A stretch of DNA of 64,000 nucleotides from Gigaspora rosea (GCA_003550325.1 QKWP01000251.1:1-64000); one strand, 5' to 3'. Positions 8,951-18,789 are shown, counted from the first letter of the stretch. Translations and numbers: made by a program. The notes: a model not told the origin generated them from the sequence alone.

Positions 8951-10450
8951 ATGAATTTTGTTCATATTTTGTTTGATATTTATAGAGTTTACTCTGGTGT
9001 CTTCTTCACTTTCATAACTTTCGTAGTCATTGTTATTTCTGATGTTATTGACTCGTTTTCCTTTGGTGTTGCTTCGATAATTGCTTTTTTCTTTTCTTTC
9101 TGGTTTTTCTTCTCTTTTGTCTTCTTTGACATTGTTGAATCTTCTTCTTTGGTTGTTATTATTTCTTCTGAAATTTCCTTTGGAACTGTTTCTTCTGAAA
9201 TTTCCTCGTGAGTTGTTATTTCTTTTATAATTGTTGTTTCCTTTTGAGAATTTGTTATAACTTTCTTTTGTATTGTGGATCATTGGAGTTGGTCCTCTTG
9301 CAAATTTGCCTCCGTAACTGTTTCTGTTACTTTCTTTACAATTTTTGGTATGATAAGGTCTTTCTCTTCCACACCATTTGCAGTATTGTACTTTGAATAC
9401 AATTTGACCATTTCTTCCTCTTTCTGTTTTAATTCTGTTGAAGTTATTATGTCCTTTGAGTTTTGGACAGTTTCTTTTGTAATGACCAGGTTGGTTGCAT
9501 AAGTAGCATTTAAATGTAGTTTCATTTGAAGTTTGCACGTTGTTAAATTTAATAGATCTTTTTGGATCTTTATAATGAGATATTTTTAGGTTTCCTGTTA
9601 TCGATTTGGTTAGTCTTTCTGATAAGAATTGAGCATCTGCTGCTTTAAAGAATTCAGTTCTATTTCTTGGTTTTGGTTCCATTGATGCAATGTGTTGCAT
9701 TATTTTTGGTGGCATTTTTGATAATAAGAACATATATTCTCCTCCGTAGAAGTTATTTGCCCATTGCCAGTTTGATATTTCTAGCAATTTTTTATATTTG
9801 TTGATTTGGTTTCTCATTCCATTATCATTGTTATAATCAAGATTTTTGTTAAAGTCGAAATTCCATAAGTCTTTTTGACTTGTTTGTTGTATTGAATCGA
9901 CTAGGAATGCATTATCGAATACTTCTCTGAATCCTTTTTGTTCAGTTCCAGCGTGTATAGCAGGTGTACATCTTGCTGCTGCATCAGTTGCTGTTTGATC
10001 AAATGCTCCTGCATATGCATGATTTGAATCGATTGGATAATTGTTGACATCTTTCAGTGCTGCTACTAAAGCTTGGTCGTTGTTAATATCACTTCTCCAA
10101 TAGCAGTTTATATTTCCAATTTCTGCATCGAATATTTCTAATGCTGTTCCTTTTAATTTTGTTCTTACGATTGCTAGTACTTGCATTATAAATTCTGTTG
10201 ACCATCTTGTATGTGGTGCTGCTGCTAGTCCAGTGGTAGTTACTGTTTCATCTACTTGGGTATATCCTACTTTTGGATTTCCTGAGAATCTTCCAAATAT
10301 CATAATATCTTTTATTCCGAATATTGTAAATGCATTTTCTAATTGATTTCTCCATGGTCTGTATAATTTGACGTCTCTGTCGAATTCTCCTATGTGTTCT
10401 CTGAATGCTGTTAGTTTTGGCCATCCGGGCTCTGGTCCAGGTTGTGCCAT
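8936..10450 (-). CDS. Gag-like capsid protein with zinc knuckle
   Basis: This intact 504-residue ORF has an N-terminal part rich in helices and aromatic residues, plausible as a capsid region. A CCHC zinc knuckle follows at about residues 315-328 (CYLCNQPGHYKRNC). A second, atypical Cys-X2-Cys-X6-His-X3-Cys set lies at about 357-371. The C-terminal 120 residues are Arg/Asn/Gly/Lys-rich and strongly basic, as expected for RNA binding. In retroelements this protein packages the RNA into particles. It starts 3 nt after the preceding ORF stop and is followed by the protease frame. It is the longest unbroken frame in the block. Confidence 0.75.
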   Translation of the reverse strand: MAQPGPEPGWPKLTAFREHIGEFDRDVKLYRPWRNQLENAFTIFGIKDIMIFGRFSGNPKVGYTQVDETVTTTGLAAAPHTRWSTEFIMQVLAIVRTKLKGTALEIFDAEIGNINCYWRSDINNDQALVAALKDVNNYPIDSNHAYAGAFDQTATDAAARCTPAIHAGTEQKGFREVFDNAFLVDSIQQTSQKDLWNFDFNKNLDYNNDNGMRNQINKYKKLLEISNWQWANNFYGGEYMFLLSKMPPKIMQHIASMEPKPRNRTEFFKAADAQFLSERLTKSITGNLKISHYKDPKRSIKFNNVQTSNETTFKCYLCNQPGHYKRNCPKLKGHNNFNRIKTERGRNGQIVFKVQYCKWCGRERPYHTKNCKESNRNSYGGKFARGPTPMIHNTKESYNKFSKGNNNYKRNNNSRGNFRRNSSKGNFRRNNNNQRRRFNNVKEDKREEKPERKEKSNYRSNTKGKRVNNIRNNNDYESYESEEDTRVNSINIKQNMNKIHKNYF

Positions 10451-10453
10451 TTT

Positions 10454-10873
10454 TTATTGTGGTAATGGTATATGGTAGTTACACCTTGTAAATTTTAGCC
10501 AATTTTCTAGATTTCTAGATGTTCTATTAGCTAACTGCAATGCTGTAATAATTCTTGGTGTGTCTTGTAAGATCAGTACGTATAATAAATATATTGCTGT
10601 ATCTTCTTCTGTTATTACAGTTCTTTTTTGAGATCTTATTGTTGCTGGTTGTCTCAGTGTTACGTGTTTTCCATTTTTTGTTACTACAAATCTATGTTCT
10701 GTTGTTTCAGTAATGTACTCAAATTTTCCTATTCTGGTTAATCTATATTCGTGATGTTTTACGTATTCTTGTAATTTTTCTTTTTGATCGTAATTTAATG
10801 GATCTGGATATTTTTTAAAGAATTGTTGGAATACTTGTATAAAGGTATTATTTCCTTTTTCTGCTATATTCAT
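10454..10873 (-). CDS. Unknown 139-residue protein just upstream of gag
   Basis: The ATG (10873-10871) overlaps the stop of the previous ORF as ATGA, and the stop lies 3 nt before the gag start. The protein is mixed charged, with aromatic residues and a hydrophobic helix-like stretch near residues 90-105 (IYLLYVLILQ) that is short for a membrane span. I recognise no family. Its position suggests a structural or accessory protein of the element. Confidence 0.6.
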   Translation of the reverse strand: MNIAEKGNNTFIQVFQQFFKKYPDPLNYDQKEKLQEYVKHHEYRLTRIGKFEYITETTEHRFVVTKNGKHVTLRQPATIRSQKRTVITEEDTAIYLLYVLILQDTPRIITALQLANRTSRNLENWLKFTRCNYHIPLPQ

Positions 10874-11286
10874 TTATTTTCTTTTAGAAAATATTCTTTC
10901 TTTAAGTAAGGTGCTTTATCTAAGATTTCTTCTAGAAATTCTTTCGGTTCTTTAAATTTTCTTGCTTTTAATAATAGTGATGGATATCTAAATGTTGGTA
11001 AGATTCCTTGTAAGAATTGTGTTTTCAATTCCTTGTATACAAAGTATTCTGCTGCTTCGTTAGTATTGATTAGTGCTTTTCTTTTTGTTGGTGATATGTC
11101 AGTTTTAATTATAATTTGGTTTGGTTCTTCTTTTTGGACAATTATTTCTTTTATGACTTCTTTTTTGACTATAACTTCAGTTGTTTTTAAGTTATTTTCT
11201 AATATTTTAGTTACTATTCCTTGGTAAGGTGCTTTTATTATTTGTTTCTTGATTTCTTCAATCTTTTCTTTATCTAGGAAGTTCAT
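10870..11286 (-). CDS. Unknown 138-residue Lys/Glu-rich protein
   Basis: It starts inside the end of the previous ORF (17-nt overlap) and ends in the ATGA overlap with the next. The first 70 residues are rich in Lys, Ile and Glu and may form a helix or coiled coil. The second half contains aromatic residues and a PTFRYPSLL stretch. No signal peptide or membrane span is evident. No family recognised. Confidence 0.6.
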   Translation of the reverse strand: MNFLDKEKIEEIKKQIIKAPYQGIVTKILENNLKTTEVIVKKEVIKEIIVQKEEPNQIIIKTDISPTKRKALINTNEAAEYFVYKELKTQFLQGILPTFRYPSLLLKARKFKEPKEFLEEILDKAPYLKKEYFLKENK

Positions 11287-11527
11287 TAATTTTTCTGATA
11301 TTTTCTTTCTTGACTTGTACTATTGTGTATGATATTATTGATGCTATGTATACTATGGCTATGGTTACAATTAATAGTTGTATAGTTTGTATTAGGTATT
11401 CAAATGGTTTGTCAGATGCTGATAGTATTATGATGATGTTGTTCATCCAAGTTATAGATGCGTTTATTGATGCTATGCTATTGTCAGTGGTTATGACAGT
11501 TATTTTGCTTTCTTGTTGTTTATCCAC
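11270..11527 (-). CDS. Small membrane protein (85 residues)
   Basis: A polar N-terminus is followed by a moderately hydrophobic stretch (about 25-38) and a clear membrane span at about 45-70 (many Ile/Val/Ala), then a basic tail. It starts 3 nt after the previous stop and overlaps the next ORF by 17 nt. It is one of at least six small predicted membrane proteins in this cassette. Function unknown. Confidence 0.55.
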   Translation of the reverse strand: MDKQQESKITVITTDNSIASINASITWMNNIIIILSASDKPFEYLIQTIQLLIVTIAIVYIASIISYTIVQVKKENIRKINELPR

Positions 11528-11530
11528 TTT

Positions 11531-11857
11531 TTATAATTCTGTTCTGATTTGTCTAACTTGTTCAGCAATTCTAGCGTCGTCAGCTTGTTGTTTCTGTATT
11601 TTGAATTCGTTATTTTTGTTTTTAAGTTGTTTAGCTTTATATATTATTGCTATTGCTGATGTGATTATTAGTGTTCCTAATATTGCTAGTGTTTCAATTA
11701 CGTTACTATCTTGAAAGTATTGTGGTGTTTGAGTAATTGTAGGTGTTGAGGTTGGTGTTGATGTTTGAGTTATCAATGATGTTGATATTGATATGACTGT
11801 TGATAATATTGTTGATACTACTGTACTTGGTGTTATAGATATTTGTATTACTGACAT
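11531..11857 (-). CDS. Small single-pass membrane protein, Thr/Ser/Pro-rich ectodomain
   Basis: This 108-residue ORF has a Thr/Ser/Pro-rich N-terminal half with ITQT/TPTSTPT repeats, a YFQDSN motif, a membrane span at about 57-75 and a Lys/Gln-rich coiled tail. The same order (Thr/Pro-rich part, YF.D.N, span, Lys-rich tail) occurs in the ORF at 12984-13385, so the two appear paralogous. It lacks an obvious signal peptide but its first 30 residues are fairly hydrophobic. A glycosylated surface protein is possible; unproven. Confidence 0.55.
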   Translation of the reverse strand: MSVIQISITPSTVVSTILSTVISISTSLITQTSTPTSTPTITQTPQYFQDSNVIETLAILGTLIITSAIAIIYKAKQLKNKNNEFKIQKQQADDARIAEQVRQIRTEL

Positions 11858-11863
11858 GTATCC

Positions 11864-12094
11864 TTAGAATATTCCTGTATTCTTTAGGTTATTTAGATTT
11901 GGTCCGTAAAGTAGTTGGTCAGTATCGTTAGCTATGATAGGTTGTCTTTTTCTTAACTTTTCTTTTTGTTTCTTTTGGACTTTGATCACGTGGATTATGT
12001 ATATTAGTGCTAATCCTCCTAATAATATTGTGACTATGGTTATGGTTCCGTATATTCCCAATAATCGTAGTTGATTAGGATCTTTTTCAGACAT
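11864..12094 (-). CDS. Small single-pass membrane protein (76 residues)
   Basis: A short polar N-terminus, one strong membrane span at about 12-36 (Ile/Val/Leu/Gly) and a basic Lys/Gln/Arg-rich juxtamembrane region are visible. The gap to the next start is 6 nt and to the previous stop 3 nt. No family recognised. Confidence 0.55.
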   Translation of the reverse strand: MSEKDPNQLRLLGIYGTITIVTILLGGLALIYIIHVIKVQKKQKEKLRKRQPIIANDTDQLLYGPNLNNLKNTGIF

Positions 12095-12097
12095 TAA

Positions 12098-12361
12098 TTA
12101 TTTTCTTCGTTTAGGTATATATTTCTTTAGTTCAAGTGGTTTGAGTGGTGGTCTTGGTGGTGCCAAGTTGGGTGGTCTGTATCCTTGATTTAGTCTACGT
12201 TGTACGTCTTGGTCAATTATCACTTGATGTGGTAGCCTTTGTAGGTTCACAGGTGGTCTGACGTATGGTATAACTGGTGGATTATTAATAGGTTGTTTTG
12301 GTAAGGTAGGTGTCCTATATTGGTAATTATATTGTGGTTTCTTTTTCTTTTGTCCAAACAT
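12098..12361 (-). CDS. Small basic Pro-rich protein (87 residues)
   Basis: This one has no membrane span. It is Pro-, Arg-, Lys-, Gln- and Tyr-rich, with clusters such as PPRPPLKP and a basic C-terminus, suggesting a disordered nucleic-acid- or SH3-binding chain. It starts 21 nt after the preceding stop and ends 3 nt before the next ATG. Function unknown. Confidence 0.55.
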   Translation of the reverse strand: MFGQKKKKPQYNYQYRTPTLPKQPINNPPVIPYVRPPVNLQRLPHQVIIDQDVQRRLNQGYRPPNLAPPRPPLKPLELKKYIPKRRK

Positions 12362-12382
12362 ATATTGTTGAGTTATTTTTAG

Positions 12383-12604
12383 TTAACAACAGCAAGTTGA
12401 GTCAGTGTTAAGGTATTGATCTGCTCCAGGTATGGTCTTGTTGACCTTCTTTTTATAGCGTTGGTGTTTACAACAGCAGTATAGTGATACTATAAATAGT
12501 AGTGCTATGAATATAGTAATAAGTTCTATGTATAATAGTTGTGTCGCTAGTGGATTGTTGTCAAATGTTGTACAGTAAAGAGTTGTTGAGTTAGTTTCAG
12601 TCAT
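12383..12604 (-). CDS. Small membrane protein with Cys clusters (73 residues)
   Basis: A short Thr/Asn-rich N-terminus precedes a membrane span at about 20-43. A YCCCKH cluster then lies at the inner face and the chain ends in CCC. Juxtamembrane and terminal Cys triplets are typical of palmitoylated or disulfide-linked envelope-type proteins, an inference only. It follows a 40-residue ORF by 16 nt. Confidence 0.55.
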   Translation of the reverse strand: MTETNSTTLYCTTFDNNPLATQLLYIELITIFIALLFIVSLYCCCKHQRYKKKVNKTIPGADQYLNTDSTCCC

Positions 12605-12620
12605 TAGTTATTGTGAGTCA

Positions 12621-12743
12621 TTAATTATTGATAAGCTTCTTGTATTGTTGATGGTGAATAATTATAGATATTGTTATAGTGGATATAAGTATTGCTATAA
12701 GTAGTAATGTTGTACTAATTATTAATATTATTGTTGTTAGCAT
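12621..12743 (-). CDS. 40-residue membrane miniprotein
   Basis: The ATG at 12743-12741 lies inside the end of the previous ORF (29-nt overlap), and TAA is at 12623-12621. Nearly the whole chain from residue 2 to 29 is Ile/Leu/Thr, a membrane span, then a short His/Gln/Lys tail. The size, overlap and position match the rest of the cassette. Confidence 0.4.
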   Translation of the reverse strand: MLTTIILIISTTLLLIAILISTITISIIIHHQQYKKLINN

Positions 12744-12912
12744 CAGTTGTCCTAGATATTTCTATTATTCCAGTATGTGTTTCTTTCCTTAAACAGGTGT
12801 ATATCGTGAATAATATTCCAAATATTATTGTTGCTATGAGTACTATGAATGATATTAATGTTGGTATGTCGTAATGTTTAATGTCGTTTATGTCCAAATG
12901 TAGATATGTCAT
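12715..12912 (-). CDS. Small single-pass membrane protein (65 residues)
   Basis: About 17 polar residues are followed by a clear span at 18-40 (ISFIVLIATIIFGILFTIY), a CLRKE boundary and an Asn-rich tail. It overlaps the 40-residue ORF downstream. No family recognised. Confidence 0.5.
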   Translation of the reverse strand: MTYLHLDINDIKHYDIPTLISFIVLIATIIFGILFTIYTCLRKETHTGIIEISRTTDANNNNINN

Positions 12913-12983
12913 TCGTGGTATGAGTTTTGCAGCTATTTTTATACTTTTGTTTATAAGCTTTGTAATTTCAAATTACGTGTTGT

Positions 12984-13385
12984 TTATGGATATCCTTGGT
13001 AATCCGGTGGTCTAGATGTTTGGGTTGTGGCCAAACGTTGTATTTGTTGTTTCAAGACTTTTGTATTCCTTTTCTTTATACAGATTATGATTGTGATTAC
13101 TATTGTTGATATGACTATTGTTACGAGTTCAGCAACGAGTGTGTTTACAGCATTTGCGTCATTAAAGTAGTTTGTTGATGGAGATTGTATTACAGTTTGA
13201 GTTGTAATTATAGTTGTTGGAGATGGTACGTTTGTTGGAGTTTGAGTAACAGTTATGACTGGTACTGTGACGTTAATGTTTTGAGCTTTGACTATTTGTT
13301 GTATTGCAGCTATTAATAGTATAATGGTTATTGCAGTTATATTCTTCATTAATTTGGTAATCGTGATTTGTAATATGTATCGCAT
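12984..13385 (-). CDS. Secreted-type single-pass membrane protein, Thr/Pro-rich
   Basis: This 133-residue ORF is first in the cassette. It has a signal-peptide-like N-terminus (hydrophobic core about 17-31, Ala-Gln after it), then a Thr/Val/Pro-rich ectodomain with potential N-glycosylation (NVT). A YFNDAN motif, a membrane span at about 85-105 and a Lys/Gln/Arg-rich cytoplasmic tail ending DYQGYP follow. It shares layout and motif order with the ORF at 11531-11857. The topology is that of a small type I membrane protein. An envelope-like role is speculation. Confidence 0.55.
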   Translation of the reverse strand: MRYILQITITKLMKNITAITIILLIAAIQQIVKAQNINVTVPVITVTQTPTNVPSPTTIITTQTVIQSPSTNYFNDANAVNTLVAELVTIVISTIVITIIICIKKRNTKVLKQQIQRLATTQTSRPPDYQGYP

Positions 13386-15079
13386 TCGTTCAATAGTTCA
13401 ATCCTTAGTGTCTGAGTTTCCAATATGGTTGTCTTGTCAGGTGATCGGCCTAATAGTGTCAACGTAAGGTTTCGTGTTAGCCTTTACAGCCTTAGTTCAG
13501 TTGGTTGTCAGATTAGGTTAGTTGGTATCTATCCTGTAGATCTCTTGCTAACTTCACTATGGTACTTTCCCTCGTCTTGGTACTTGTATGAGTTGATTAA
13601 GCTTCTATTGTTCTATGACGATTATGCTTTTGCTTGAATAGATTTTGTATAGATAGTTTCGCGCTTGTATTCCTTTTAGTTGTGTCAACGGCGGATTTTA
13701 TTCTCTTTATGCCAATTCGTGGCTTCTTCTTTTCTGCTTTACTTTAATATAATCATATATTTTTTATTAAAGTTTCTCTGGTTTCTTACTACTTTCTGTA
13801 GTGTATTTAATAAGTTGAATAAGGTTTCAAGTTGGAATGGTTACTTGAGGTTCGTAGGTTGGCTATGTCTACTGTTTGCAGAGTTGGATAAGTTCTCTGA
13901 GGTATTACTTTTGCTTTCAAAGATTGGGCTTCCTTTCGCTTTCTAAGTTTTATACAGATTATTTATTTATCTTGGGTATTCGTTTATTAGTTATAGAAGG
14001 TTTTTATTTAATAGTTTAATTCAGTTTTATGTAGAAGGATAATTTGTAAAGTTATTTGCACAATAGAGTTTTATGTTTAATAAAATATAATCTTTATTTA
14101 ATAAATATGTTTCTTTGTTTAATACAGTGAGTCTTTTCTTCAGACTTTAAATAATGTTTATAATAATATGAAGTAAGAATGTATTGTAGTGTACGTATTG
14201 TACTTAGTGTTTGATAATACACTTGCGCCTTGTTAATACTTTTTAAGTATTGTTCTTTTGCACGTTGGGTTGTCATTGTGGTATACCAACGGCTTAGTGT
14301 TTTTCATTTGAAAGGAGAGTGGGTCAAGTTAATGATACTCTCTTTTGATAGTTGGTAATTAATTTTTACCAGTTGGGTGCTAAATTTTATGCACGTTTGG
14401 GCGCTATAACATGTTTCTATTACATGTATTATACTAAGGGTAATCGTATAAAGGTGTTGGGTGCCATTATGGACTTATCCCGTTAATTATAAAGGTAATA
14501 TTTGTCAAGTTGCAGTATGCAATGACTAATGTAATAAGGGTTATGAGGTCGTCAGTTACAACTCTTTATGTTTTGCCAAGTCAAATTAATGCTTCTTTAA
14601 ATTAAAAGGTTTTGGAGGTTGCGGGTTGCCTCTCTAATGTTTTCAAAGGGTGGTTGCCAGCTGTCTGAGACACTGGTCGGTTTGTAAGAAGTGTAAAAAG
14701 CTATCGTATTTATACATTCGAGAAGTCTATAGCTAAAAGGTTTGTGCTATCTTGCTAAAAATACATTGTAAATACCATGACTAATTATTTATTATGACTA
14801 TTATTATGACTAATTGTTTACTATCGCTATGACTAATTTTTATCGTTAGTAATTATAAATAATAGTTATTGCTATACCTCGAGTATAGTTTCTAATTACG
14901 GTAATTTCGATTTGGTATAAGGTGTGTTACGTTCTAGGTAGCACATGTGTGATCGGAAAATGTCGAGGGGGTGATACCCTGTACACGCTGTTCGGTGCAT
15001 TGGCCGGTAAATGCTTACGTTACACTTGATCTTGAAATCTGATTTTTGCTGTTCGGGCACATGATCGACATAAACTGCC
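13386..15079. other. 1.7 kb upstream region of the compact block, no clear gene
   Basis: No convincing gene was seen. Short minus-strand ORFs at 14276-14094 (60 residues, basic) and 15081-14896 (61 residues) are possible but unsupported. The stretch 14,280-14,760 has repeated TTGGG(C/T)GC words and is less AT-rich, which could fit a long terminal repeat or leader. I could not find a second copy within the window, so no LTR is called. Around 14,780-14,870 there is a simple ATTATGACTA-type repeat. Confidence 0.3.
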
Positions 15080-16335
15080 ACAGAAAAACCTAAGTGCTAA
15101 TACTTACAATACCTTAGTCAATTCGCAGTCCCTCATTCTGGACCTCCGCCCACAGTTTTATTTACATTTGAAGCCAAAAAATAATAAATAAAAATGAAAC
15201 AATATCTAAATATTGGGTTTGAATCCCAAGCCACCAACACTCAATCCCGAGCCACATTTTAGCCCACGGCCATAGGTCACGGATAAAATTAACCGTGACA
15301 AAATTACATCGTAAATCGTTTAAATGTTTCTGAACAACTTATGTCAATTAAATCTTATGAATTTAAAGGTCATAAGATGCTTTGCAGCTTTGCTCACGTG
15401 AACAATTAGGTACCGTATAGCGTGAATTTTACTGCCAATACATATGTTTACATATGCTAATATGAAAAGAGAGAATCTAGTACGTACGTATCTTAAATTT
15501 TTTTTATATGGTGCAAGTTATTTGACAATACAATTGTTTGAAAGACTGGAGCGGAAGATTTATTTTTATCATTCATTCATAACAATAACAATATCAAGTG
15601 ACATGTCTCAATGGACCCATGCTAATAAATTAGACGATTTTCTAATGGGTTTTAAGATAATCTAGTAGGATCGTGCAGAATAGACTCTCATTAATCAAAC
15701 AACCACCTTAATAATTCGTCAGACCAATTAAAAAAGTTAATTAAGGGTACTAACTAATTTAATGATTTTATTCAGGGCCCAATTGTCGAAAATTAGACGA
15801 TATGATTGAAAAATGATAGCATTTTTTGAGTGTTAAAATATCCCGGTATCCACATATATTTCTTGATATGAATTTTTTTTTTTTATAAAATATATATTAA
15901 ATCGATATTTATAATTGAAAATCCAATGATAAGTTTGACATTCATATAGTGCAACTTAATTTTCTTAGTATTATAATAAAGTAGTCCACGATATACGGTA
16001 GTTATGGATTAGAAATTGCATAACAATAGCGATAAATATTCTGTTAGAAGCTGAGTTTATTGTTTATAAATTTAAAACCTGAAGCTTACTCAACTAATCA
16101 ATCAGATTCTTTATTGAAATATCTCAATAATATTACAATATAAAGTATTTAATACTAAACTAACATGGCTGAGTAAATTAAGCAGAATTTTTTTTATTAT
16201 GTGGCAGTGATGTTTATTGTTTAATTAAATTTTTAAACTAAACATATTTAATATTTCTACGAACGAATCAAGTTAAAATAATTACGAATATTATTTATTA
16301 TTTTATCATTTTTTTGTTACTTTAATTTCATTTTG
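15080..16335 (+). repeat. Left arm of a long imperfect inverted repeat
   Basis: This sequence reappears reversed and complemented at about 19,840-22,010. Matching landmarks include CCGCCCACA near 15,148 (GTGGGCGG near 21,924), the block at 15,345-15,400 (CATAAGATGCTTTGCAGC; partner near 21,715), 15,795-15,850 (partner near 21,450) and 16,060-16,200 (partner 19,965-20,110). Divergence is noticeable, with many transitions and small indels. The outer edge fades near 15,080. Confidence 0.8.
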
Positions 16336-17088
16336 ATAAAGGTTTAAACCTAGCTTCAAACATTTTAAAAGTTTATATTTTGTCTAACAATAAAAAATAT
16401 AATATCTCAAATAAATACTATGTATATTTGTAAGAATCAATGAAAACATGTGTGACGCCATGAAAAAACCAGCCTTCTGGCTTTTAAACTTATAATTTAT
16501 CGGTCTCAATTATTTCCGGTATATTTAAATCCAAACTCTCATAGTTTGGGATCTTGTCCATGTTCATATCCCAAACTCTGACCAAACTAGTATCTCAACA
16601 ATAGTTAGTGATATAAGTCCTATTTTTATAGTTATAACCCGTAAAAATATTTACAACATATCAAGATTACTTTCTGGTTTAAATTTTATAAAATGGTAAC
16701 TGCTTGTGAAGGTTCGGGATTCGTTCTGGTTTTACCGGTAAGTATGTTTTAAGTATAAAAAACGAAGTCTGAGTTTTTTTTAGCATCACTCATATAAATT
16801 GTTTAAAATGAAAAGATGAATGAATTTTTAGTATCATAGATCACAGATCAAAAGATGGTAAATCGGGTATAAACCGGATGCCTAATTTTAATCTAATTTC
16901 TAACTGATTACTGTCTGATTTATGCCCATTTTTTTGTAACAACAATCCCGATTTGCCATCTTTCGACCTGTGGATGATGCTTTTACTTGCAAATTTTTAG
17001 TGTAATAATAACTCTCCAATTAATAGTGAAAAGTTTTTTTTTAGCATAACTTTTTGGATTGCATTGTTATATCTTATAGATTTTTGTA
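16336..17088. other. AT-rich spacer upstream of the permease gene
   Basis: No gene is visible. It is the left part of the unique centre of the inverted repeat and presumably contains the permease promoter. A short inverted pair is present: GATGGTAAATCGGG near 16,853 and CCCGATTTGCCATC near 16,948, both beside CAGATC/CAGGTC-like words, possibly a small MITE of about 110 bp. Confidence 0.35.
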
Positions 17089-18716
17089 ATGACTGATCAG
17101 TATGATAACATTCAAATTCAAGAAGATAAGCTTCCAAAATCTAAATCTACTCTTGTACAATCAATCTTCAATCTTTGCAATGTTTTAATGGGTAATAGAT
17201 TGAATCATTACTAAATATTTATGGTTTGAGTGATTCTTGTTTTAGCTTAATGAATTGAAATATTTTCAATTATGCCATATTTAAAAATATATTTTAATGA
17301 TTTTTAGGTGTCGGAATCCTTTCATTACCTCTCGCAATTAAATATACAGGATGGATTATCGGGATATCATTATTATTTTTTTGCATGGGAGTTACGAATT
17401 ACACTGCAAGATTATTAATAAAATGTTTGAATTATAAAGAAGGGCTTCGCACATATCCTGACATAGGTATTTCATAACAATTTTTTTTTTAAAGTCATGA
17501 AAGTTTAATAATATAAAATTTTTATAAATAAAATATATACAACACATAATAGCTACGATTGCGTTTGGAAATTTGGCATATGTTGTAATATTAGTTATGT
17601 TTTCATTAGAGTTAATTGCAATAGCAGTTTCTTTAATAATCCTTATTGGTGATTCTTTACAAATATTATTTCCTAATATATCTCTTGAAGTTTTAAAGTT
17701 TATTGCTTGGGTGATATTAATACCAATAGGATTAATTGATCTTAAATATCTCTCATGTTGTTCATTACTTGGAATATTAACAACAATAATTTTAGCAATT
17801 GTAATAGTAATTGATGGATTTACAAGAGATGAAAGACCTGGAAGTTTATATAGTCCTATGAAAACTGAATTATGGCCTACCAATTGGAATTCTTTACCTT
17901 TTAGTTTTGGATTAATAATAGCTGGATATGCAGGTTATTATTTTGATTTTTTTTTTTTTAGTTTATAATGCAATTAGATTACTAATTTATTTACTAATTA
18001 TAGGGTTATTTTTCAGGTCATTCTGCATTTCCTTCAATATATCTAGATATGCAAACACCTAATAAATACCTTCAAGCAATAAATATTTCATATATTTTTG
18101 GTACTGTTATTTATCTTTTAATAGCTGTATGTGGTTACTTAATGTTTGGAAATCTGACAAAAGCAGAGGTATGCTTAAATTTTATACATTTAAATGTTTT
18201 TAAATTTTAAATTTATTAATAATTTTATCATAAGTAATAATGTAAATAATAAATATTATACTACAGATAACACAAAATATCATGTCTACACCTGATCAAT
18301 TAGCATTTCTAAATAAGTTTATAGTTTGGCTCGTGGCGATTAATCCATTTACAAAAATTGGGCTTGTATTAAACCCAATAAATTTATACCTAGAAATACA
18401 ATATCAAACAAGTCCATGCAATTTATGGACTCGCCTACGTAATGGTTGTTACTTGTTAATAAATTTCTTGTCACGTACTTTAGTATTAACAGTTGTTGTA
18501 TTAATTGCAATCAAGTATCCACAATTTGATAGAGCAATAGAATTGATAGGTAGTTTTTTATTTTACACCATTGCTGTAATTTTTCCATGTATGTTTTATT
18601 TGAAATTATATAGTAATAATTTAAGATGGTGGGAATGGTTAGTAAATTTATTGATTATTTTTGTGTGTACTGTATTAGCAATTTTAGGAACTATTTGGGC
18701 ATTTTTATTTTATTAA
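17089..18716 (+). CDS. Amino acid transporter of the auxin/amino acid permease family (AVT-like)
   Basis: Five exons join in frame with GT-AG introns: 17089-17191, 17308-17466, 17553-17933, 18017-18168 and 18267-18716 (stop included), giving 414 residues. The N-terminal SIFNLCNVLMG|VGILSLPLA is the diagnostic first span of Aa_trans proteins. About ten further hydrophobic spans follow, with the GHSAFPSIYLDMQTP region in exon 4 and a typical P.TKIGLVLNP segment in exon 5. The family moves neutral or other amino acids across vacuolar or plasma membranes by H+ symport; the substrate cannot be told. The length is normal and no lesion was seen. It sits in the unique centre of a 7-kb inverted repeat. 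Introns are 82-116 nt, typical for this fungus. Confidence 0.85.
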
Positions 18717-18789
18717 GTTGTTTTCGTTATCATATTAATTATATAATAACCTAATTCCTTTTTAAATGACAAATAAAGAATAATAGAAT

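Noticed and set aside
9275..9525. Overlapping ORFs antisense and sense to gag
   Set aside because: They mirror the zinc-knuckle region of gag; the gag frame explains the sequence.
13386..14760. Long terminal repeat of the gag-pol element
   Set aside because: No second copy, no clear TG...CA ends and no primer-binding site identified within the window.
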